Source: Yersinia vastinensis (GTDB taxonomy: Bacteria > Pseudomonadota > Gammaproteobacteria > Enterobacterales > Enterobacteriaceae). From it: DNA of 64,000 bases. Position numbers and translations under genes: made by a program. The stretch covers positions 124,001 to 188,000 of the forward strand of contig NZ_CACVAF010000001.1 of the NCBI RefSeq assembly GCF_902726565.1, in the 5' to 3' direction. Positions 7,345-16,105 of the stretch are shown here, in pieces. Below the pieces are notes generated by a model. The model was not told the DNA's origin. It ran no database searches and saw only the letters and a program-made list of their open reading frames with translations. How positions within the stretch are numbered: position 1 is the first letter of the stretch; every line of letters starts with the position of its first letter.

Positions 7345-8440
7345 AAAATACCAGTTAAAGCAGGTTATTAATGCTTCAGGTCGTATGACGATGCTGGGGG
7401 TTTCGACGCCACGGCAAGATGTGGTTGATGCTGTGGAGCTGGGCCTGAACCATTACTTTGAAATGAAAGATCTGGTGAATAAAACCGGCGCTTACATTGC
7501 TAAATTACTGAATGTTGAAAGCGCGGTAGTTGTCGCCTGTGCTTCTGCCGGTATTGCTCAATCAGTTGCGGCAGTGATCGTCAAAGACGATGCCAATTTA
7601 TTGGTTAACTTGCATGCTGCCCCACGTACCGTGCCTCATGAGATTGTGCTGCCGAAAGGCCATAACGTTAACTTTGGTGCACCAGTCGATACCATGGTCA
7701 CGCTGGGTGGCGGTAAAGTGGTGGAGGCCGGTTATGCCAACGAGTGTTTACCTGAGCAGTTGGAAGCGGCTATCACATCAAATACTGCGGCGATCTTGTA
7801 TATAAAATCCCATCATTGTGTACAAAAAAGCATTCTCTCTGTTGAGCAGGCCGTCGTCATTGCTCGCAAGCATCAATTGCCATTAATTGTTGATGCGGCG
7901 GCGGAAGAAGACTTGCAGTGTTATTACCAAATGGGTGCTGATTTGGTGATATACAGCGGTGCTAAGGCCATTGAAGGGCCAACCAGTGGCTTGGTGTTGG
8001 GTAAGAAAACTTATGTTGAATGGGTGAAGTTGCAATCCAGCGGTATTGGTCGAGCCATGAAAGTCGGCAAAGAGGGTATTCTCGGTCTGACCCGTGCCAT
8101 TGAAAGCTACATGACGCTGGAGAAAGAGACTGGCCAACAGATGGTCGCGAAAATGACACCATTTATCAGCCAGTTGAATACTATTGATGGTGTCTCAGCC
8201 AAAGTGGTGTGGGATGCGGCTGGGCGCGATATTGCTCGCACTGAAATCAGTTTTGATGAAGCTAAAATTGGCCGTTCGACACCCGATTTGGTCGATGCAC
8301 TTAAAAATGGCGATATTGCAATTTATTTCCGCGCTTATAAAGCCAACGAAGGCAAGATTGAAGTCGATGTACGCAGTGTGACGTCATCACAGCTTGAAAC
8401 CATTTATACCTGCATTAACCGTTTGGTTCAGGGAGCCTAA
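7328..8440 (+). CDS. DgaE-like PLP-dependent ammonia-lyase (SelA-related)
   Basis: 370 aa. The fold-type I PLP enzyme signature YSGAKAIEGPTSG carries the Schiff-base Lys, with the preceding Asp in LIVDAAAEED. It is related to selenocysteine synthase SelA and to Salmonella DgaE, which removes ammonia from D-glucosaminate-6-phosphate to give 2-keto-3-deoxygluconate-6-phosphate (family knowledge). The next gene is a KDGP aldolase, exactly the partner DgaE needs, which strongly supports a similar reaction here. Translation is coupled to the amidohydrolase by the 17-nt overlap. Confidence 0.85.
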   Translation: MSSVYEKYQLKQVINASGRMTMLGVSTPRQDVVDAVELGLNHYFEMKDLVNKTGAYIAKLLNVESAVVVACASAGIAQSVAAVIVKDDANLLVNLHAAPRTVPHEIVLPKGHNVNFGAPVDTMVTLGGGKVVEAGYANECLPEQLEAAITSNTAAILYIKSHHCVQKSILSVEQAVVIARKHQLPLIVDAAAEEDLQCYYQMGADLVIYSGAKAIEGPTSGLVLGKKTYVEWVKLQSSGIGRAMKVGKEGILGLTRAIESYMTLEKETGQQMVAKMTPFISQLNTIDGVSAKVVWDAAGRDIARTEISFDEAKIGRSTPDLVDALKNGDIAIYFRAYKANEGKIEVDVRSVTSSQLETIYTCINRLVQGA

Positions 8441-8443
8441 GTC

Positions 8444-9184
8444 ATGAAATTAACGCCAAATTATTACCGTGACCGGGTATGCCTGAATGTGCTGGCCGGT
8501 TCAAAAGAGAATGCGAAAGAGATTTATCAGGCCGCGGAAGGCCATGTGCTGGTGGGCGTATTATCGAAAAATTATCCGGATGTCGACAGTGCAGTCAAAG
8601 ACATGCGTGAGTACGCCGCACTTATCGATAATGCGCTGTCCGTCGGGCTGGGTGCCGGTTGTCCGAAGCAATCGGCGATGGTCAGCCAGATTTCGCAGCA
8701 GGTTCAGCCACAGCATGTGAATCAGGTATTTACTGGTGTTGGTACTAGTCGTGCCTTGCTGGGCCAAAAAGATACCGTCGTCAACGGCTTGATTTCACCT
8801 ACCGGCACAGTGGGATATGTGAAAATTTCGACTGGCCCGCTCAGTTCACAACAAGAAGATGCGATTGTCCCAGTCACTACTGCCATTGCCATGTTGAAAG
8901 ACATGGGCGGCAGCTCGGTGAAATTCTTCCCGATGAATGGACTGGATTCTATCGAAGAATACCGTTGTGTCGCGGAGGCGTGCGCTGCTACCGGTTTCTG
9001 GCTGGAACCCACTGGTGGCATTGATCTGGAGAATTTCGAGGAAATCCTGCAAATCGCGTTGGATGCGGGTGTAACAAAAATTATTCCGCATATTTATAGC
9101 TCAATCATTGATAGTCAGAGTGGTAATACGCGCCCAGAAGATGTGAACACTTTACTGGATATCATGAAGAGGATTGTACCGTAA
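8444..9184 (+). CDS. KDGP aldolase family protein (DgaF-like)
   Basis: 246 aa, starting 3 nt after the DgaE-like gene. It belongs to the EF_0839/AHA_3917 aldolase group (recalled), a class I TIM barrel. The probable Schiff-base Lys is in GGSSVKFFPMNGL, with the phosphate-site motif EPTGGIDLENF near the C-terminus. The predicted reaction cleaves 2-keto-3-deoxy-6-phosphogluconate (or an isomer) to pyruvate and glyceraldehyde-3-phosphate. With the preceding gene it forms the lower pathway of the island. Confidence 0.87.
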   Translation: MKLTPNYYRDRVCLNVLAGSKENAKEIYQAAEGHVLVGVLSKNYPDVDSAVKDMREYAALIDNALSVGLGAGCPKQSAMVSQISQQVQPQHVNQVFTGVGTSRALLGQKDTVVNGLISPTGTVGYVKISTGPLSSQQEDAIVPVTTAIAMLKDMGGSSVKFFPMNGLDSIEEYRCVAEACAATGFWLEPTGGIDLENFEEILQIALDAGVTKIIPHIYSSIIDSQSGNTRPEDVNTLLDIMKRIVP

Positions 9185-9226
9185 CTGGCTGATTTATTGA
9201 CTATAAATTGAAATAAGTGTGAAAGC

Positions 9227-9260
9227 ACCGTCAGGGCCATGCTCTGTATGCCCTGACGGT
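9227..9260 (+). other. Intercistronic hairpin after the aldolase gene
   Basis: A perfect 11-bp inverted repeat, ACCGTCAGGGC (9227-9237) with GCCCTGACGGT (9250-9260). No T-run follows (AAACGG). It lies in the 173-bp gap before the exported lactonase gene. It is probably an mRNA 3'-stabilising hairpin or rho-assisted stop rather than an intrinsic terminator. Confidence 0.75.
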
Positions 9261-9357
9261 AAACGGTATGTGTCGCACTATTTTACCTGTGAGTCTGGAT
9301 GTTAGGTTGGATAGCTCTCCATACCCTCTGATAGCCATTCCCTGTGAGAAAAATAAT

Positions 9358-10578
9358 ATGCCTAACCCAACACATTCCGCAGTAAAAAGCCTGTCAGCGG
9401 GCATCGCACTGGCGATGGTCACGTTGATAAACCCGCTGGCGCATGCCGAACAGATGGCCGATAAATCATTCGCTTATGTCGGCACCTATCATCCGAACGG
9501 TGAAGGCGTTTATCGCCTACAAGTCGATGCCAAGACTGGTGAGTTGACGGAGAAAACCTTGGTCAGTTCACTGGCTAATCCAGCACAATTAGTGGTGGAT
9601 GCTCAGGGTAAAACGCTGTATGTCGCCAGCGAAGTGGCTGATTACAACGGCGGTAAACATGGGGCGATTGCGGCATACAGCATTAACTCTGCTGACGGCA
9701 ATTTGACGCTGATAAATCAGGTGGACTCTCAAGGCGCGGGGCCAGTGTTCCTCTCATTGACGCCGTCTGGCAGCCATTTACTGGTGGCAAACTATATCAG
9801 TGGGTCGGTGGCCGTTTTCCCGGTGCAAAGTGGTGGCAAACTTTCTGATGCCAGTTCGGTACAGCAAGATGAAGGCCCCGCGGGCGCGGCTAAACCGGCG
9901 GCCGCAGTGGAGGGGAGCTTTGCTATTAGTGATCACAATGGGCCACATGCACATATGATTGCCAGTGATCCGAGCGGTAAATTTGTATTTTCTACTGATT
10001 TGGGGTTGGATCGAATTTATCAATACCGCTTTGATGCAGACAATGGCAAGTTGATACCTAATGATCCCCCCTACATCAGTGCATCCTCTGCGGGAGCAGG
10101 CCCACGTCATTTTGTATTCCATCCTAACGGCAAGACGCTATTCTTAATCAACGAAGAAGCCTCAACCTTGACCAGTTATGAGTTGGACTTGCAGAAAGGC
10201 ACGTTGAAACCGCTAAATACCTTGTCGTCGTTACCGGCAGATTATCGTGGCACGAGCTTCGCTGCGGGTTTGACGCTCTCAAAGGACGGAAAATTTCTGT
10301 ACGTAGCAAACCGTCTGCATAACAGTATTGGCCAGTTTGCTGTGACAGCCGATGGCAAATTTAAGCCTGTGGAAGATGTCTGGACGCGGGGAGATTATCC
10401 GCGCACGTTGGTACTTGATCCGACAGGTCACTACCTGTATGCCATGAATCAACGCAGCGATAACATAACTCGCTTTAAAGTTGATCCGCAAAGTGGCAAA
10501 TTGACCTTTGTACCCGGCTATACCGCGGTTGGCAGCCCATCACAAATGGTGTTTGTACCTTCAGCACAGAAAAAGTGA
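9358..10578 (+). CDS. Exported lactonase-family beta-propeller (6-phosphogluconolactonase-like)
   Basis: 406 aa from the ATG at 9358. In-frame codons upstream do not encode a better start. A signal peptide covers residues 1-~27 (hydrophobic SAGIALAMVTLINPLAHA-EQ). The mature part has the repeating strands of the 7-bladed lactonase propeller (YVGTYHPNGEGVYRL..., YVASEVADYNGG..., DHNGPHAHMI, GAGPRHFVFHPNGK, YVANRLHNSIGQF). Cytoplasmic members such as Pgl/YbhE hydrolyse 6-phosphogluconolactone. The export signal suggests action on a non-phosphorylated sugar lactone in the periplasm. Its position between the aldolase and the regulator ties it to the island. Confidence 0.83.
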   Translation: MPNPTHSAVKSLSAGIALAMVTLINPLAHAEQMADKSFAYVGTYHPNGEGVYRLQVDAKTGELTEKTLVSSLANPAQLVVDAQGKTLYVASEVADYNGGKHGAIAAYSINSADGNLTLINQVDSQGAGPVFLSLTPSGSHLLVANYISGSVAVFPVQSGGKLSDASSVQQDEGPAGAAKPAAAVEGSFAISDHNGPHAHMIASDPSGKFVFSTDLGLDRIYQYRFDADNGKLIPNDPPYISASSAGAGPRHFVFHPNGKTLFLINEEASTLTSYELDLQKGTLKPLNTLSSLPADYRGTSFAAGLTLSKDGKFLYVANRLHNSIGQFAVTADGKFKPVEDVWTRGDYPRTLVLDPTGHYLYAMNQRSDNITRFKVDPQSGKLTFVPGYTAVGSPSQMVFVPSAQKK

Positions 10579-10654
10579 TGTGAGGAGCGCGCCCCGTCGG
10601 TAATGCTGGCGGGGAATGCCTCGATAACTATCTTCTAAATAACGGAGTGGAGCA

Positions 10655-12583
10655 GTGAGATTTCCCTATCAACGTCTGGCCTATATGTTCGATGCGCTGC
10701 AATCGGAAACGCTGCCTCAGGAGGAGTTGGCGAAACGTTTTGCGGTCTCGACACGTACAGTACGGGCAGATATTACGGCGTTGAATGAGATTCTTGAGCA
10801 TTATGGTGCGCATTTTATACATAACCGTGGCTTTGGTTATCGACTGATGATTGATGATGCCGAGCGCTTTCGTGCTCTACAGCAACAAAATCGTAAAATG
10901 CACCTAACCCCGCGTACTGCCAATGAGCGGGTGCACTATCTATTAATCCGTTTTCTGACCTCTGCCTTTTCATTAAAGCTGGAAGATTTAGCTGACGAAT
11001 GGTTTGTTAGCCGTGGCACATTGCAAAATGATATGGCTGAGGTGAGAGAAAGGCTAAATCGCTATCATCTGACGATTGAAACCAAACCCCGTTATGGCAT
11101 GAAATTGTTTGGTACAGAACTGGCTATCCGTACTTGTCTGACGGATTTATTGTTCCAGTTACAATTGCAGGATGCCGATAACCCATTATTAAAGAATGAG
11201 TTTCTTAGCATCCAAACCATGCCGGAATTGACGGGGTTGCTGCATGAATTATTAGCGCAATATGCGGTGCGGTTGACTGATGAAGGAGAGCAATACCTGA
11301 TTTTCTACTGCGCAGTGGCAATAAAACGCATCACTGATGGTTATCCATTATCTGATTTTGATGCAGAAGATGTGGATGAGGCGGTGAAGTTGGCCTCAGG
11401 CCGTTTAGCAAATGAGCTTAAGTTGTTATCAGGTAAAGATATTTCAGCAGCAGAAGAGGCTTATCTTCGTGTGAATATTGCGGCTCGCCGGGTTCAGGCC
11501 AGTCAGCCTAGCACCAGTCGGCCTAGTGAAATCAATGCTGATGACGAAGAGACGCTAGTGGACTACATCCTCTCGTATATCAATGCTCACTATAACTATA
11601 ATTTGCAGAGTGATAAGCAGCTGCGGATTGATTTACTGACCCATATCAAGACCATGATAACTCGGGTGAAATATCAGATTACGATTCCTAACCCACTGTT
11701 ATCTAATATTAAACAGCATTATCCCATGGCCTATGATGTGACATTGGCCGCGGTTTCCAGTTGGGGAAAATACACTCCTTATAGCTTGAGTGAAAACGAA
11801 ATTGGCTATTTGGTGCTGCATATTGGGGTTGGGTTGGAGCGCCATTATAATATCGGTTATCAACGCCATCCACAGGTGATGCTGGTGTGTGACACGGGCA
11901 ATTCCACTACTCGTATGATTCAGGCGCAAATTTCTCGTAAGTATCCACAGATCGTGATGACACAGACAATTTCCCTGCGTGATTACGAAAATCTTGAGCA
12001 TATCGACGAAGATTTCATTATTTCTAATTCGCGATTAGCGGAAAAAAATAAGCCAGTGGTGGTGATGTCACCCTTCCCGACGGAATATCAGTTGGAGCAA
12101 TTGGGTAAGCTGGTCTTGGTGGATCGCACGCGGCCTTACATGCTGGAAAAGTTTTTTGATAGCAATCACTTTATGATTATCGACCAACCGATGACTCAAG
12201 AGCAGTTGTTCAAGAAAGTGTGTACTCAGTTAGAAGAAGAGGGGTTTGTCGATGCGGATTTCTACCCGTCAGTGGTGGAGCGCGAGGCGATTGTCTCCAC
12301 TATGCTGGGTGAGGGGATCGCGCTGCCGCATTCACTGGGTCTATTAGCCAAGAAAACGGTGGTCGTCACTTTACTGGCACCTAATGGAATCGCTTGGGGT
12401 GACGGTGAGGTAGCCCATGTTATTTTCTTGCTGGCTATCAGTAAAACCGATTATGAAGAAGCGATGGCCATTTATGATTTGTTCGTGACCTTTGTGCGCG
12501 AGCGCTCTATGAGCCGTTTATTGAGCAGTCAACATTTTGATAGTTTTAAGGCTATTGCGATTGATTGTTTGAGTCGCATTTAG
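10655..12583 (+). CDS. PTS-regulated transcriptional activator (BglG/MtlR type)
   Basis: 642 aa with a GTG start at 10655 behind GGAGTGGAG. Domains in order: DeoR/HTH_11-like helix-turn-helix (residues ~5-65, FAVSTRTVRADITAL), a second Mga-like HTH (~85-160), PRD1 (~170-280), PRD2 (~295-400, YLVLHIGVGLERH), EIIB-like domain with Cys412 in VCDTGNST, and EIIA (fructose/mannitol type) with His559 in GIALPHSLG. Such regulators are activated or silenced by PTS phosphorylation and substrate supply (family knowledge). As the last gene of the island, it most likely controls it. No AAA+ domain is present, so it is not a LevR-type sigma-54 activator. Confidence 0.88.
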   Translation: MRFPYQRLAYMFDALQSETLPQEELAKRFAVSTRTVRADITALNEILEHYGAHFIHNRGFGYRLMIDDAERFRALQQQNRKMHLTPRTANERVHYLLIRFLTSAFSLKLEDLADEWFVSRGTLQNDMAEVRERLNRYHLTIETKPRYGMKLFGTELAIRTCLTDLLFQLQLQDADNPLLKNEFLSIQTMPELTGLLHELLAQYAVRLTDEGEQYLIFYCAVAIKRITDGYPLSDFDAEDVDEAVKLASGRLANELKLLSGKDISAAEEAYLRVNIAARRVQASQPSTSRPSEINADDEETLVDYILSYINAHYNYNLQSDKQLRIDLLTHIKTMITRVKYQITIPNPLLSNIKQHYPMAYDVTLAAVSSWGKYTPYSLSENEIGYLVLHIGVGLERHYNIGYQRHPQVMLVCDTGNSTTRMIQAQISRKYPQIVMTQTISLRDYENLEHIDEDFIISNSRLAEKNKPVVVMSPFPTEYQLEQLGKLVLVDRTRPYMLEKFFDSNHFMIIDQPMTQEQLFKKVCTQLEEEGFVDADFYPSVVEREAIVSTMLGEGIALPHSLGLLAKKTVVVTLLAPNGIAWGDGEVAHVIFLLAISKTDYEEAMAIYDLFVTFVRERSMSRLLSSQHFDSFKAIAIDCLSRI

Positions 12584-12608
12584 GTTTTTGTTTTTTTTTA
12601 TGGTGATG

Positions 12609-12823
12609 GGTTCGGTTGACAATGGATACCGAACGAGCCGTGTTTGAGCAGGAGCGAATCACGGCGGTCCATCAACGAAACGATGAGTCGAGGGTCACCC
12701 ACGAAGTGGGCTAGCGATGCGTGCGCAAGCGCGGGGATTCCACAAGGGGTCACGCGCTTGTGACCCCTTTGGCGGTTGAGGTATCGGAGGAGAGGCCGTC
12801 GCTAATCTTATGTCAACCGAACC
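12609..12823 (+). repeat. Dispersed repeat with terminal inverted repeats, copy 1
   Basis: 215 bp bounded by perfect 13-bp inverted repeats: GGTTCGGTTGACA at 12609-12621 and its complement at 12811-12823. It shares an ~75-bp core (12661-12735, with CGAAACGATGAGTCGAGGGT) with copy 2 at 20525-20735. A 10-bp hairpin, AAGGGGTCAC (12744-12753) with GTGACCCCTT (12760-12769), follows the core. There is no coding capacity, so it resembles a miniature non-autonomous insertion. It fills the convergent gap between the island regulator and mgtA. Confidence 0.85.
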
Positions 12824-12871
12824 AGATAACTGAACTGAATCTCTCCCTGTAAATTTGAAATAAAACTCAAA

Positions 12872-15604
12872 TCACTGCCATCCATATCTCCTGACAAACC
12901 ACCCTTTCACTAGCTGTGTCGTCACCATGTATCCTGTCAAAATCACAATCAACCATGGGAAGTAAGAAAGTGGTAGCGCTTGTAATTGTAAGAACCCGGC
13001 CAGTGGTGAGAAGGTCAGCCCGATACCAACGATAACGACGGCTAAGGTCATCAGACACAATGGCCATGAGGCGCGGCTTTGGATAAATGGAATCTTGCGG
13101 GTACGAATCATATGCACAATCAAGGTCTGTGATAGCAGCCCCTCAATGAACCAACCAGATTGGAATAACGTCTGCATTTCTGGCGTGTTAGCCTTAAATA
13201 CCCACCACATCAAACAGAACGTTAAAACATCAAAAATGGAACTTATCGGGCCAAAGAACACCATAAAACGCCCCAGATCTCCGGCGTTCCAACGTTGTGG
13301 CTTAGTCAGTTGATCTTCATCGACATTATCAAATGGGATAGCAATCTGAGAAATATCGTACAGCAAATTCTGGATCAACAGATGCAGTGGTAGCATCGGC
13401 AGGAAGGGTAAAAATGCGCTGGCAATCAGTACGCTAAAGACATTACCAAAGTTAGAACTGGCGGTCATTTTGATGTATTTCAGCATGTTGGCAAAGGTAC
13501 GGCGGCCCTCAATGACCCCTTGTTCCAGTACCATCAGACTTTTTTCCAATAAAATAATATCGGCAGCTTCTTTGGCGATATCCACCGCTGAATCGACAGA
13601 AATGCCAATATCAGCCGCTCGCAGTGCTGGGGCATCGTTGATGCCATCCCCCATAAAACCGACTACATGACCCGCTTCTCGCATGTTTTGCACGATGCGT
13701 TCTTTGTGCATCGGTGTCAACTTGGCGAACACGGTCGTGGTGCGAGTAGCTTCGGTTAGCTCTGCTTCAGTCATCTGTTCAATGTCACTGCCCCGCAAGA
13801 CTTGCTCGACAGACAGCCCAACATCTTTACAGACTTTACGTGCCACTAACTCATTGTCACCCGTCAGGATTTTGACGTTAACGCCATTGTTCTTCAATGC
13901 CAAAAGCGCGGGAGCTGTGCTCTCTTTCGGTGGGTCGAGGAAAGCGATATATCCTTCAAGAATGAGGTCATATTCATCAATAACAGCATAATTTCGCTGA
14001 TAAACAGGCAAAATACGTGTGGCGACGGCGACTACGCGTAACCCTTGCTGATTTTGCTCATCCGTAATACGACGGATACGGGCCATCAATGCCTCCGTCA
14101 TTGGAATAACGTCATCTCCTTGGCGGACATGGCGACAAATAGACAGCATCTCTTCCAGTGCGCCTTTACAGATAAGCTCGTGATAATCCGACTTGTCGCT
14201 GACGACGACCGACATGCGGCGGCGCTCAAAATCGAAGGGAATTTCATCGATTTTACGGTAACCCGCCAATGTATCAGCGGACTGAGATTCAGCCAGAGCG
14301 GAGTCCGTCATGGAGGAAAGTACCGCCACATCCAGCAGATTTTTTAGTCCGGTTTGGTAGTAACTGTTAAGCCAAGCATAGCGCAGCACGCGCTCGCAGT
14401 TGGCACCAAACACATCGGTATGGCTCTCCAACACAATCTTGTCTTGTGTCAGTGTGCCGGTCTTATCGGTGCACAGTACATCCATCGCACCAAAGTTTTG
14501 GATAGCATCCAGCCGCTTGACGATAACCTTTTGTTTCGACAGCTTGACTGCCCCTTTTGCCAATGTCGATGTGACAATCATTGGCAGCATTTCCGGGGTT
14601 AAACCCACAGCGACAGAGAGCGCGAAGAGTGCCGCTTCCCACCAGTCACCTTTAGTAAACCCGTTGATCAATAACACAATTGGTGTCATGACCAGCATAA
14701 AGCGAATCAACAACCAACTAACTTTACTGATACCACTTTGAAAAGCATTTGGTTGTTCATCCTGATGAGTTACGCGCTCGGCCAGCAAACCAAAATAGGT
14801 TTGGTTACCTGTGCCGATGACCATCGCCAGCGCAGAACCACTCACCACATTGGTGCCCATAAAACACAGCGTATCTCGCTCAAGTGGGTTTTGCTCATCA
14901 CACTCACGACATTGTGCGACTTTCTCCACCGGCAGCGATTCACCCGTCAAAGCGGCTTGGCTGATAAACAGGTCTTTGGCGACCAGAATACGTAAATCCG
15001 CCGGGATCATGTCTCCCGCCGCGAGTTTGATAATGTCGCCGGGGACGAGTTGAGAGATGGGCAGTTCGAGATGTGCGCTTTTTCCGGTATGAGCATCGCT
15101 GCGAACTACAGTGGCGGTGTTGCTGACCATGGCTTTTAAAGCATCGGCAGCACGGTTGGAGCGCGCTTCCTGAATAAAATGCATCAGAGTAGAGATGAGC
15201 ACCATAGCACCAATCACCAGCGCGGCAGTGAGGTCTTCGGTGGCATAGGAAATCAGTGCCAGAATAGTCAATAGTAAGTTAAACGGGTTGCGGTAGCAGT
15301 GCCATAAATGAATCCACCCACTGACAGCTTGCTGATTTTCAATCAGATTACTGCCACTGCGCTGGCGAATCGTCTCAGCTTCCTGTTCTGTCAGCCCTTC
15401 AGGATGGCTCTGAAAACGTTGGTAAAGTTGCTGTGGGGTTTCATTAGCGCATAGCAAACGCTGCCGGGCCAGATCTGCCGGGATATCTTTAGCCGTGACG
15501 CCAGTCGTCACCCCATCGAGCATGGTTTCCCGACGGATTAAACGGCGAGGCAGATTACGGCTCAACACATTGAGCAATTGCCGGGTGAAATTTTTAACTT
15601 GCAT
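12872..15604 (-). CDS. mgtA: Mg2+-importing P-type ATPase
   Basis: 910 aa, a P3B-type ATPase of the inner membrane that imports Mg2+ at low external magnesium. The phosphorylated Asp380 is in LCTDKTGTLTQ. The A-domain TGES motif (ALTGESLPVEK), MVGDGxND-type hinge (GFMGDGINDAPA) and paired membrane segments are all present. It is collinear with E. coli MgtA (898 aa), with a slightly longer N-terminus. MgtB is similar, but no mgtC is adjacent and treR follows, as in E. coli mgtA. Start ATG at 15604 behind AAGG. A PhoP-box-like site and a structured leader precede it. Confidence 0.92.
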   Translation of the reverse strand: MQVKNFTRQLLNVLSRNLPRRLIRRETMLDGVTTGVTAKDIPADLARQRLLCANETPQQLYQRFQSHPEGLTEQEAETIRQRSGSNLIENQQAVSGWIHLWHCYRNPFNLLLTILALISYATEDLTAALVIGAMVLISTLMHFIQEARSNRAADALKAMVSNTATVVRSDAHTGKSAHLELPISQLVPGDIIKLAAGDMIPADLRILVAKDLFISQAALTGESLPVEKVAQCRECDEQNPLERDTLCFMGTNVVSGSALAMVIGTGNQTYFGLLAERVTHQDEQPNAFQSGISKVSWLLIRFMLVMTPIVLLINGFTKGDWWEAALFALSVAVGLTPEMLPMIVTSTLAKGAVKLSKQKVIVKRLDAIQNFGAMDVLCTDKTGTLTQDKIVLESHTDVFGANCERVLRYAWLNSYYQTGLKNLLDVAVLSSMTDSALAESQSADTLAGYRKIDEIPFDFERRRMSVVVSDKSDYHELICKGALEEMLSICRHVRQGDDVIPMTEALMARIRRITDEQNQQGLRVVAVATRILPVYQRNYAVIDEYDLILEGYIAFLDPPKESTAPALLALKNNGVNVKILTGDNELVARKVCKDVGLSVEQVLRGSDIEQMTEAELTEATRTTTVFAKLTPMHKERIVQNMREAGHVVGFMGDGINDAPALRAADIGISVDSAVDIAKEAADIILLEKSLMVLEQGVIEGRRTFANMLKYIKMTASSNFGNVFSVLIASAFLPFLPMLPLHLLIQNLLYDISQIAIPFDNVDEDQLTKPQRWNAGDLGRFMVFFGPISSIFDVLTFCLMWWVFKANTPEMQTLFQSGWFIEGLLSQTLIVHMIRTRKIPFIQSRASWPLCLMTLAVVIVGIGLTFSPLAGFLQLQALPLSYFPWLIVILTGYMVTTQLVKGWFVRRYGWQ

Positions 15605-15880
15605 GGTTCAAACCTTACTGTCATGCCCTGAAAACGTTTATTGAACGATCTTCAGGTTGCGCCCACGGCAAACCTGCCGCAGAAATGGCAAAAACATCAT
15701 CAGCAGAAACCAACGCGAGGAACGTGCGGGTGACTGCCTATCAGATTGTTATCCGATAAGGCAACCACGTCAGACGGGGAATAACCTTACCGGTCCACCC
15801 AAAGGGTGTCGGTTATGGGAACAGGGTCCACTGGGTCATTAACCTCCGGTAAGTGAAAAACAATTTGTTTGAGGCTAAAA
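15605..15880 (-). promoter_or_regulatory. mgtA 5' leader region (Mg2+-responsive type)
   Basis: About 270 nt between the likely promoter and the mgtA start. Minus-strand structures include CACCC-TTT-GGGTG (centred near 15800), nested inside ATAACC/GGTTAT, and GCCTTATC...GATAGGC near 15745-15772. This length and layout (mini-ORF first, then alternative stems) match the enterobacterial mgtA leader, in which Mg2+ and proline act through a leader peptide to control transcription elongation. No detailed alignment was possible, so equivalence of individual stems is inferred. Confidence 0.6.
15787..15831 (-). CDS. Candidate MgtL-like leader peptide
   Basis: A GTG-started frame encodes V(M)-DPVPITDTLWVDR (14 aa). 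GGAGG at 15847-15843 lies 11 nt upstream, a slightly long spacing. Its start resembles E. coli MgtL (MEPDPTPLP...), where Asp/Glu-Pro runs make the ribosome sensitive to low Mg2+ and low proline-tRNA. A competing frame from an ATG at 15839 gives only MTQWTLFP, and its spacing to GGAGG is just 3 nt. Which frame is translated cannot be decided by eye. Confidence 0.4.
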   Translation of the reverse strand: MDPVPITDTLWVDR

Positions 15881-15892
15881 CACTCAAACAGC

Positions 15893-15909
15893 TATACAAA
15901 CTATAAACC
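15893..15909 (-). promoter_or_regulatory. PhoP-box-like site upstream of mgtA
   Basis: On the minus strand GGTTTA-TAGTT-TGTATA (15909-15893) matches the direct-repeat PhoP box (T/G)GTTTA-N5-(T/G)GTTTA in one half fully and in the other with one or two changes. Placement ~50 nt before the leader mini-ORF is right for PhoPQ activation of mgtA, which is known in Salmonella and Yersinia. The remaining gap up to treR (15910-16105) holds the treR promoter. I see no clear boxes there. Confidence 0.65.
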
Positions 15910-16105
15910 GCATTACTATAGTGACCACGACAGAAATCACCCTGACGGCAATATCATCCGTTAGGGTAACAATATGTTGCTGGTCATGGGGATATCATGC
16001 GCTGGGTCTGATTCTGCACATGCAAGACTTCCCAGAACTCACAACTTCCGCAAATATAAATAATCAGTTTATTATATGTATTTGAACCTAAACATTAGGT
16101 AAACC

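Noticed and set aside
12584-12608. T-rich stretch after the island regulator as an intrinsic terminator
   Set aside because: There are long T-runs but no stem directly before them. Termination is more likely aided by the repeat element that follows.
13683-15053. Several plus-strand open frames across mgtA
   Set aside because: They lie entirely within a well-supported P-type ATPase gene on the other strand and have no domain content.
15813-15839. MTQWTLFP as the mgtA leader peptide
   Set aside because: Only 3 nt separate GGAGG from its ATG, and it has a single Pro at the last codon. Kept as an alternative rather than first choice.
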